Positions 1-5,305 of a DNA stretch of 12,243 nucleotides are shown in pieces. A model generated the notes under the pieces. The model saw only the letters and a list, made by a program, of their open reading frames with translations, ran no database searches and was not told the origin of the DNA. This DNA comes from Crenarchaeota archaeon SCGC AAA471-B05 (GTDB lineage: Archaea; Thermoproteota; Thermoprotei; Gearchaeales; Gearchaeaceae), in assembly GCA_000380705.1 (NCBI GenBank), contig AQYM01000031.1, forward strand, positions 112,847-125,089, read 5' to 3'. Made by a program: the position numbers and the translations under genes. Position 1 is the stretch's first letter. Every line of letters begins with the position of its first letter.

Positions 1-222
1 AATACTTTTACTTATAAAATCAGATTGTAATAATTGTTTAAAAATTCCTCTCTTAGAAGATAAATAATAGCTAATAGCTGCCTGCGTTACACCAAGTTTT
101 TTAGCAGCTTCAACTTGAGTATAATTATATTTTCTAATTAATATATCAGCTATCGTAGCTCTCAGTGCAGGATAAACACTTTTAGCAATAAGCTCATCGG
201 GTAAGATTTTGGGATGTGCCAC
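1..222 (-). CDS. Helix-turn-helix transcriptional regulator, N-terminal part (runs off left edge)
   Basis: Seventy-four codons are visible from a GTG at 222, and the frame is still open at base 1. Residues about 34-59 read as a classic helix-turn-helix: a first helix with YTQVEAAKKLGV, a turn, and a recognition helix TQAAISYYLSSKRG. This is the arrangement of small archaeal Xre/COG2522-like DNA-binding regulators, and the residues before it (LPDELIAKSVYPALRATIADIL) form an N-terminal helical region typical of that group. The start is placed at GTG 222 because a stop lies in frame just upstream (232-234). A TTG at 228 is the only other choice. A TATA-like box about 25 bases before the GTG suggests a leaderless mRNA. 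The C-terminal part, which would show any ligand-binding domain, lies outside the window, so the regulated genes are unknown. Confidence 0.8.
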   Translation of the reverse strand, partial: MAHPKILPDELIAKSVYPALRATIADILIRKYNYTQVEAAKKLGVTQAAISYYLSSKRGIFKQLLQSDFISKSI

Positions 223-242
223 AAGCAATAATCATATACAAA

Positions 243-254
243 GTATATTAATTT
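243..254 (-). promoter_or_regulatory. TATA-like box for the helix-turn-helix regulator
   Basis: Read on the minus strand the sequence is AAATTAATATAC, centred about 26 bases before the GTG at 222. That spacing matches archaeal TATA boxes in front of leaderless genes. Assigned from position and composition only. Confidence 0.4.
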
Positions 255-330
255 TTTTACCAAATTATCTCCATGAGGACTCATCATAAAGGATAAAGAT
301 TTAGTTTAAGTTAATTCTGACAAAGGAAAG

Positions 331-363
331 GAAAGTCTCGCCCTTTAGGGCAGGGAAGGACAG
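331..363 (+). mobile_element. IS200/IS605-type right-end hairpin (omega-RNA 3' scaffold-like) remnant
   Basis: The sequence CTCGCCCTTTAGGGCAGGGA contains the perfect stem GCCC-TTTA-GGGC (340-351), followed by a purine-rich GGGAAGGAC. This string closely resembles the conserved CTCGCCCTTTAGGGCGGGGAGG motif at the right end of many IS200/IS605 elements of archaea and bacteria, just after tnpB. There it folds as the last scaffold hairpin of the TnpB guide RNA. No tnpA or tnpB reading frame can be seen beside it, and the outer pairs of the stem are mismatched (A opposite C), so this looks like a solo, decaying end. It could be a chance hairpin, but the match in both loop and flank argues against that. 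Confidence 0.5.
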
Positions 364-450
364 CTTCTCATAAATGTTAGAGTGTGTTTATCAATTCGAA
401 GTTATATCTTTCATTCAGGATTGATTGAGGATACCAAAGAAACAGTGAAG

Positions 451-473
451 AAACTTGAGTTTATCGCAAGTTT
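451..473. repeat. Inverted repeat AAACTTG-N9-CAAGTTT upstream of htpX
   Basis: Two perfect 7-base arms, 451-457 and 467-473, are separated by nine bases. The right arm runs into the TTTAAAA of the htpX TATA region. Its place is where an archaeal repressor would block TBP/TFB binding, so it may be an operator. No regulator binding this site is identified. Confidence 0.35.
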
Positions 474-485
474 AAAATTTTTAAA
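471..485 (+). promoter_or_regulatory. TATA box region of the htpX operon
   Basis: TTTAAAATTTTTAAA lies 23-37 bases before the ATG at 508. It contains two TATA-like cores; the one at 478-484 would give a leaderless start at or near 508 and the one at 471-477 a leader of about 8 bases. No Shine-Dalgarno sequence precedes the ATG, consistent with a leaderless transcript. Confidence 0.5.
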
Positions 486-507
486 CCCGTTATTTTAATA
501 TTATGAT

Positions 508-1401
508 ATGAATAGAGTTTTTGTAGCGTATACTAAAACTGTAACATTATTAGCTTTATTAGGAGGAATACTTGTAGGAATAGGTTATTTTATAGGTGGT
601 GTAACAGGAATAGGAGGATTAACATTAGCTTCATGGTTTTTCATTCTAGCTTTAATTCTTAACCTTATTATATATTTTATATCTGATAAATTAGTATTAA
701 TTTCAACTGGAGCTAGAATAGTCTCAGAAACAGAAGCGCCTAGATTACATAGAATAGTAGAGAAACTGGCTATAAAAGCAAATATACCTAAACCAAAGGT
801 TGCTATCGTGAATTCACCTCAGCCTAATGCTTTTGCTACAGGAAGAGGGCCAGGTCATGCTGTCGTAGCAGCCACTACAGGTTTGCTAACTTTAATGAAC
901 GAAGATGAAATAGAAGCGGTCATGGGTCATGAAATAGGTCACGTTGTAAATAGAGATGTTTTGATCGCTACAATCGCAGCTGCCGTTGCAACTGCCATAA
1001 CATATTTAGCATACATTGCTTTATTTATAGCTTTTAGAGGAAGAAACGGTGCCAATGCAGCATTAGGACTTGCAATATTTTTACTTGCACCAATTACTGC
1101 TACAATAATTCAACTTGCTATATCAAGAACAAGAGAATATTTAGCTGATTATACATCTGCAGTACTAACAGGAAAACCACAGGCTTTAATAAGTGCATTG
1201 AGAAAAATAGAGAATGCCATATTAAGAGGATACGAATTAAATGCTCCTCAAATAACAGCTTCTTTATGGATTTCAAATCCATTTAGAAAAGAAATATCAG
1301 GAGAATCTATTGCTGAATGGTTTTCAACACATCCTCCTGTATCAAAAAGGATAGAGAAATTAAAGGAGATAGCGAAAGAAATGGGAATATATATCTATTG
1401 A
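508..1401 (+). CDS. htpX: HtpX-type membrane-bound zinc metalloprotease (M48 family)
   Basis: This 297-residue protein is a membrane protease that in characterised relatives degrades damaged or unassembled membrane proteins. Two hydrophobic segments open it (about 10-36 and 38-58) and two more lie at about 152-175 and 183-205. The zinc motif HEIGH is at 141-145, inside VMGHEIGHVVNRDV. The third metal ligand is E210 in TREYLAD, with D214 four residues on, and a WFSTHPPVSKRI motif (271-282) matches the family C-terminus. PNAFATG at 106-112 is the usual HtpX substrate-edge motif. Length and topology are normal for HtpX and no catalytic residue is missing. The ATG at 508 follows the TATA region at leaderless distance. 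The stop overlaps the next gene as TGATG, so the two are translationally coupled. Family assignment is secure; whether it responds to heat or membrane stress here is inference. Confidence 0.95.
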   Translation: MNRVFVAYTKTVTLLALLGGILVGIGYFIGGVTGIGGLTLASWFFILALILNLIIYFISDKLVLISTGARIVSETEAPRLHRIVEKLAIKANIPKPKVAIVNSPQPNAFATGRGPGHAVVAATTGLLTLMNEDEIEAVMGHEIGHVVNRDVLIATIAAAVATAITYLAYIALFIAFRGRNGANAALGLAIFLLAPITATIIQLAISRTREYLADYTSAVLTGKPQALISALRKIENAILRGYELNAPQITASLWISNPFRKEISGESIAEWFSTHPPVSKRIEKLKEIAKEMGIYIY

Positions 1402-1715
1402 TGAAAGTTAAAATTAACGAAACATTCATTTTTGAGGAAAAACCTTTTTTTTCTTTAAGTAAATTCTGGAAAAAGAAAATTGTTACTATTAATATAGATA
1501 ATAATTCAAAGATATACGAAGTCAAAAAAGCAATTTTAAAAAGATATAATTTGAATAACAGTATAGATTTATTTAAGATAGTTTATAAGAATAAAGAATT
1601 GAATGATAATTTATCAATAAGTGAATTAGGAATAAAGGAAAATGAAACTTTAATGATATTTTGTAAAAATAAAAAAGAATTAGAAGATATTTTAAGGAAG
1701 AAAAATATTTTATAA
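1401..1715 (+). CDS. Ubiquitin-like beta-grasp protein coupled to htpX
   Basis: The gene encodes 104 residues starting at the ATG that overlaps the htpX stop (TGATG at 1399-1403); the frame is open further upstream, but that part lies inside htpX. Residues about 26-89 follow the ubiquitin plan: strands VTINID, then KIYEVKKAILKRY as the central helix, then DLFKIVYKNKELND where ubiquitin has QRLIFAGKQLED, then LSISELGI where it has LSDYNI, then KENETLMIFC where it has KESTLHLVL. The similarity is in order, spacing and hydrophobic pattern. There is no C-terminal diglycine: the protein ends in a lysine-rich helix (KNKKELEDILRKKNIL), so conjugation like SAMP or Urm1 is not expected from this form. 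An N-terminal segment of about 25 residues is basic and Phe-rich. An adaptor or domain-like role next to the protease is inferred from the coupling alone. The fold call is by eye, not by search. Confidence 0.75.
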   Translation: MKVKINETFIFEEKPFFSLSKFWKKKIVTINIDNNSKIYEVKKAILKRYNLNNSIDLFKIVYKNKELNDNLSISELGIKENETLMIFCKNKKELEDILRKKNIL

Positions 1716-1716
1716 A
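1706..1716 (+). promoter_or_regulatory. TATA box of the radical SAM gene, overlapping the preceding stop codon
   Basis: TATTTTATAAA, preceded by a purine-rich AGGAAGAAAAA that suits a BRE element, is centred about 25 bases before the GTG at 1736. It overlaps the last codons and TAA of the ubiquitin-like gene. The spacing supports a separate, leaderless transcript and supports GTG 1736 as the start. Confidence 0.55.
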
Positions 1717-1735
1717 GATATAAGAAATTTCTTTT

Positions 1736-3034
1736 GTGGTAAATTTTTCTGCCCTATGGGTGTGGAAGCATGAAAATATTCTTAATAAGTTAAAATGGTA
1801 TTATGAAGTAGCTCTGAATAAAAAACCTGCAAAATATTTAATATGTAGGAGAATTAAATGCGAATTAGATCTGAAAGAAGCTTCTGAAAAAGAATTATGG
1901 GATTACCATGAAAAATTATCAAAAGAATTTTTAGATAAATTTTATGCGATAAAAAATGGTGAAATCAAACTTGATGAATTAAATAGATATGAAAAAAATT
2001 TCTTAGATTTAAAGGTTGAACTAGTAAAAAGAATGCTTAAAGCTTGCAATTTTTGTAGATGGAACTGCAGAGTTGACAGAAGTGCTGGAACAAAGCTAGG
2101 AACTTGTCAGCTTGATGAAACTTCAAGGGTGAGCAGTTATTTTCATCATAGAGGAGAAGAGTTGCCTTTGAGGGGAACAGAGGGTTCTGGAACTATATTT
2201 TTTACCAGTTGTAATATGAGATGTGTCTTTTGTCAAAATGGAGATATAAGTACAGATAAATGGAATGGAATACCAGTGACTCCTAGAATGGTAGCCATGA
2301 TGGCGTTCCAACTAAGAATGGAAGGTGTTCATAATATAAATCTTGTAGGAGGAGAACCTACAATCCATTTACATACTATTGTACAGGCAATTAAAGAACT
2401 AGAAAATATAGAGAAAATGAAAACATTAGACTTGAGCTATATTTTAAATGCATATGCAGATTTCTATAGATATAAATTTGATAAAGAAAAAGCATTCTAT
2501 GGTAAAGAATTTAACGTTCCTATATTATGGAATTCAAACTTTTTTATGAGTGAAAAAACAATGATGATACTAAAGGAAATTATAGATATTTATTTGCCAG
2601 ACTTTAAATTTGGGAATGATAAATGCGCAATAAAATTATCTAGAACTCCATGGTATTTCGAGACGGTTTCAAGAAATCATAAAATTGTTTATGAATGGGG
2701 AGATAATATGATAATAAGACATTTGGTAATGCCCAATCATGTTGAATGTTGCACGAAACCAGTTTTATTATGGATTAAGCAAAATATGCCTGATGTACTA
2801 ATAAATATAATGTACCAATATCATCCAGATAATTATTGTAATAAATTATCTCCTAAGTATGATCCTAGATATGAGGAAATATCAAGATACCCTACTAAAG
2901 AAGAATTAATGGAGGCTTATAACTTTGCTAAACAATTAGGTTTAGATTTTGAAATAATAAGTTTCGATAAGTTTATAAAAGGAGAGATTGAAGAGATTGA
3001 AGACTTAGTAAACGAAGTTATACTTTTCCGCTAG
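1736..3034 (+). CDS. Radical SAM protein, COG1313/PflX-like
   Basis: This 432-residue protein carries the radical SAM cluster motif CxxxCxxC at C159, C163 and C166 (SCNMRCVFCQN), then GGEP at 205-208 for SAM binding. A second cysteine set precedes it: C104, C107, C111 and C124 in CNFCRWNCRVDRSAG...GTC. That upstream set with VDR and AG is the signature of the COG1313 group, annotated as pyruvate formate-lyase activase-like, whose substrate is not established. The first 95 residues are a Lys/Glu-rich helical region of unknown role. GTG 1736 is chosen because a TATA box lies at leaderless distance; GTG 1760 is an alternative that would shorten the protein by eight residues. No glycyl-radical enzyme gene lies beside it, so the activase label should not be taken literally. 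The enzyme class is secure, its target is not. Confidence 0.9.
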   Translation: MVNFSALWVWKHENILNKLKWYYEVALNKKPAKYLICRRIKCELDLKEASEKELWDYHEKLSKEFLDKFYAIKNGEIKLDELNRYEKNFLDLKVELVKRMLKACNFCRWNCRVDRSAGTKLGTCQLDETSRVSSYFHHRGEELPLRGTEGSGTIFFTSCNMRCVFCQNGDISTDKWNGIPVTPRMVAMMAFQLRMEGVHNINLVGGEPTIHLHTIVQAIKELENIEKMKTLDLSYILNAYADFYRYKFDKEKAFYGKEFNVPILWNSNFFMSEKTMMILKEIIDIYLPDFKFGNDKCAIKLSRTPWYFETVSRNHKIVYEWGDNMIIRHLVMPNHVECCTKPVLLWIKQNMPDVLINIMYQYHPDNYCNKLSPKYDPRYEEISRYPTKEELMEAYNFAKQLGLDFEIISFDKFIKGEIEEIEDLVNEVILFR

Positions 3035-4056
3035 TCCCCATAAATAACGGCTTTAATCGTATCCCCTTTTTCAGAAAGTTCTAAAGCTTTTATTGTTTCA
3101 TCCAACCTGAAACGGTGGGAAATCAGTGTCTCAGCTCTTATAGTTGATTTTCCCAGCAAGTTAATAGCTTGATATATTTCCAGTTCAGTCGTAGAATAGC
3201 TTGGTATGATTTTTATTTCTTTAATAAATACATCATTTACATTCAAATTTACTAATTCATTCTTTTTAGGATTACCAAATAAACAAATTGTTCCACCTTT
3301 TCTTACAATATTTAATGCATTTTCTATAGCTTTGACACTCGAAGTAGCTACTATAGCGATATCTGCCCCTCTCCCTTCACTCCAATCTTTAATTTCTTTT
3401 ATTAAATCATCGGTAACAGGATTAAGGGAAATTTCGCACCCTAAATTCTTAGAAAAATCCAATCGCTTATTATTTATATCTATACAAGCTATTGAAGTTA
3501 TACCTAAGGATCTTAGCAAAAGTAAAATAAGAAGTCCAGCAGGACCGGCACCAAATATTGCCACTTTATCTCCTATACTTGGTTTTATTTTATTTATAGC
3601 TTTAATACAACAAGCTAAGGGTTCTATAAAGATAGCCCTGTCGTCAGGGAAATCTTCAGATAATACAAAAACCCCTCTTTTTTCAATTATTTCTGCGGGA
3701 ACTCTGAAATATTCAGCTAAACCACAAGGATCAAAATTTACTTTAGTAAAATTATCACAAAGAGTAAAATCACCTCTTAAACAATAATAACAAACCCTAC
3801 ATGGAACGTGATGATGAACAAAAACTTTTTGTCCTTCTTTGTATCCTCCCAAATTTTTACCTAATTTATAAATATAACCAACAACTTCATGACCTAAAAT
3901 AGGAGGCGTTACAAAGTTTCCTGAATATTTTTCAATATCAGTTCCACATATACCGCAAGCTTTCATTTTTACTAAAATTTCATCATCATTAATTTTAGGA
4001 ATTGGAAGATCTACTACTCTTGCGTCGCGAATGCCATAAAGAAGTACAGCCTTCAT
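3031..4056 (-). CDS. Zinc-dependent medium-chain alcohol/polyol dehydrogenase
   Basis: A 341-residue NAD(P)-dependent oxidoreductase of the medium-chain family. Predicted catalytic zinc ligands are C37 (in GICGTD), H56 and E57 (in LGHEVVG) and E145 (in IEPLACC). Structural zinc ligands are C86, C89, C92 and C100. The Rossmann motif GAGPAG is at 169-174, and an Asp at 193 ending the second strand favours NAD over NADP. The overall pattern resembles sorbitol, threonine and glucose dehydrogenase relatives; the substrate cannot be read from sequence. Its ATG overlaps the macrodomain stop as ATGA, so it is the last gene of a coupled operon. Its TAG shares the palindrome CTAG (3031-3034) with the TAG of the convergent radical SAM gene. 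Length is normal and the active site complete. Confidence 0.93.
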   Translation of the reverse strand: MKAVLLYGIRDARVVDLPIPKINDDEILVKMKACGICGTDIEKYSGNFVTPPILGHEVVGYIYKLGKNLGGYKEGQKVFVHHHVPCRVCYYCLRGDFTLCDNFTKVNFDPCGLAEYFRVPAEIIEKRGVFVLSEDFPDDRAIFIEPLACCIKAINKIKPSIGDKVAIFGAGPAGLLILLLLRSLGITSIACIDINNKRLDFSKNLGCEISLNPVTDDLIKEIKDWSEGRGADIAIVATSSVKAIENALNIVRKGGTICLFGNPKKNELVNLNVNDVFIKEIKIIPSYSTTELEIYQAINLLGKSTIRAETLISHRFRLDETIKALELSEKGDTIKAVIYGD

Positions 4057-4586
4057 TCTACAAATACATTTTTTAATTCAGAAACAAAATCTTCATATGC
4101 TTCTTTATTTAAAAGGATTATCCTAATTTCTTCGAGATAAAATTTATCGAGGAAATCTTTTATTGCAGAAAACATAGCCTTAGCTGCTTCTTTGTAAGAT
4201 AAACCACCCACTCCTGTACCCATTGCAGGAAAAGAAACACTTTTAAGTCCTTTATTATAAGCTGATTCTAACGCAGCGAAAGTAGCTTTGTATACTTTCT
4301 CAGAAGTTGTAACCATCGCGGGCCTCTCCATTGTAGGAGAATGAATTACGTATTTAAATTTTAGTTTTCCAGCTTTAGTGATTATAGCTTTGCCTATTTC
4401 AACAGGAGCATATCTTTTGGCTTCTTCTTCAATTTCTTCCCCTCCTTTTTTCTTTATTATTCCTGCTACACCCCCACCCATTATCATAAGTGAATTAGCT
4501 GGATTTATAATAGCTTCAGAATCATCTTCTAATAAATCTCCTATCTTTACAACAACGTTAGTGTTTTTATACTTTTTTATTTCCAT
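4053..4586 (-). CDS. Macrodomain (ADP-ribose-binding) protein
   Basis: One macrodomain fills this 177-residue protein. Visible motifs, in order: KIGDLLEDDSEAIINPANS (14-32), the ADP-ribose phosphate loop GGGVAGII (37-44), YVIHSP (79-84) and the second loop FPAMGTGVGGLS (119-130). Macrodomains bind ADP-ribose, and many hydrolyse ADP-ribosyl or O-acetyl-ADP-ribose esters. The loop has Ala after GGGV where MacroD-type hydrolases have a catalytic Asp, resembling the GGGVA loop of Archaeoglobus AF1521. I start at ATG 4586 because the protein then opens directly with the first strand (MEIKKYKN), as in relatives; an ATG at 4607 would add seven residues and lengthen the overlap with the SET gene. The start lies inside the upstream SET gene (20-base overlap) and the stop overlaps the dehydrogenase start, so all three are made together. 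Confidence 0.9.
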   Translation of the reverse strand: MEIKKYKNTNVVVKIGDLLEDDSEAIINPANSLMIMGGGVAGIIKKKGGEEIEEEAKRYAPVEIGKAIITKAGKLKFKYVIHSPTMERPAMVTTSEKVYKATFAALESAYNKGLKSVSFPAMGTGVGGLSYKEAAKAMFSAIKDFLDKFYLEEIRIILLNKEAYEDFVSELKNVFVE

Positions 4587-5106
4587 AGGAAAGAAATAAT
4601 ACAGCATTAATTTCTTCTGAGAGATACCTTTTTAAATAAGATAACAAATATGGTTTTAATTTGATCTTTTCTTCTAACGGTAGATATTTAAATCCCTTGA
4701 TTATTTTATAGCAATTTGGACTTTTGCATAAGCATTCGAAAGCGTCTATTCCCATATCGAATTCACTTGTATTGTAATTATAACATATCTCTTCGTCTTT
4801 CTCAATATCTCTAAGAGCAATTAAATATAATTTATTATTTATTAATTTTACATAAGAATTAGGTGAACAAGAATGATTAACGTATTTATAAATTCCTTTA
4901 GGAATTAAATATTTATTGAAGTCCAATTGTAATGCATATGGCATACTTACATTAGTATAATCCTGGTATACGATTTTACCGTCAAATCTAAATATTATTT
5001 CATTTTTTTTAATTTTGTTTTTGGCAAACAAACCTAATCCGTTGCAAATTTTAGAATAAGAAACGTAGATCTTCACAACCTCTAATTTGGGGACATATTG
5101 TCCCAT
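4567..5106 (-). CDS. SET-domain protein lysine methyltransferase with post-SET zinc site
   Basis: The protein has 179 residues. SET motifs are in order: GLGLFAKNKIKKNEIIF (23-39), the SAM/active-site motif YVNHSCSPNSYV (75-86), then EEICYNYNTSE (105-115), which supplies the catalytic Tyr region. A post-SET motif ECLCKSPNC (124-132) follows, giving C125, C127 and C132, which with C80 make the usual zinc site. Such enzymes transfer methyl groups from SAM to protein lysines; in Sulfolobales many chromatin and other proteins carry methyl-lysine. The C-terminal 40 residues are a short helical extension. No pre-SET domain is present, so substrate recognition is not predictable. A good TATA box lies about 30 bases before ATG 5106. 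It heads a three-gene operon with the macrodomain and dehydrogenase genes. Class assignment is firm, the substrate unknown. Confidence 0.9.
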   Translation of the reverse strand: MGQYVPKLEVVKIYVSYSKICNGLGLFAKNKIKKNEIIFRFDGKIVYQDYTNVSMPYALQLDFNKYLIPKGIYKYVNHSCSPNSYVKLINNKLYLIALRDIEKDEEICYNYNTSEFDMGIDAFECLCKSPNCYKIIKGFKYLPLEEKIKLKPYLLSYLKRYLSEEINAVLFLSYGNKKV

Positions 5107-5130
5107 TTATTTTAAAATACTAAACTTTTT

Positions 5131-5147
5131 CTAGTTTATAAACTTTT
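5131..5147 (-). promoter_or_regulatory. TATA box of the SET-macrodomain-dehydrogenase operon
   Basis: On the minus strand the sequence is AAAAAGTTTATAAAC followed by TAG, a strong archaeal BRE plus TATA pattern. It is centred about 32 bases before ATG 5106, giving a short leader of about six bases. Confidence 0.6.
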
Positions 5148-5305
5148 TAATTGATTTTAAATTAAAAATTTCAAATAAAGCCTCATATACCCCTGGGATT
5201 CTTCATTTTTTCAGATAAAATCAAACCATTTCATCGGCTAATTTTTATAATAAGGATAAAAGGGTTAAAAACTTTTAACTAAAATTATTGGAAGCAAAAA
5301 TAGGC
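5148..5305. other. Intergenic stretch between the topR operon end and the SET operon promoter
   Basis: No reading frame of note is present. Downstream of the fusion gene on the minus strand come T-rich tracts (TTTTTGC at 5300-5294) and a perfect inverted repeat GTTAAAA-AC-TTTTAAC (5264-5279), either of which may end the long operon transcript. Further on, at 5239-5179 on the minus strand, lies a C/D-box-like layout described in the findings. Archaeal polymerase stops at U-runs, so the T tracts are reasonable terminators. Confidence 0.35.

Noticed and set aside
272..322. C/D-box-like ATGAGGA ... CTGA on the plus strand
   Set aside because: No internal D'/C' pair, no complementary terminal stem, and the C box differs from consensus.
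1317..1400. Upstream extension of the ubiquitin-like gene to an ATG at 1317
   Set aside because: This part lies within the conserved C-terminal coding region of htpX in another frame; the ATG overlapping the htpX stop gives a compact protein and normal coupling.
3206..3787. Plus-strand open frame of 193 codons
   Set aside because: It is antisense to the dehydrogenase, whose motifs are complete; the composition is that of a mirror frame.
4587..4607. Longer macrodomain start at ATG 4607
   Set aside because: It would add seven Tyr/Phe-rich residues unlike macrodomain starts and deepen the overlap with the SET gene. Kept as a possible alternative.
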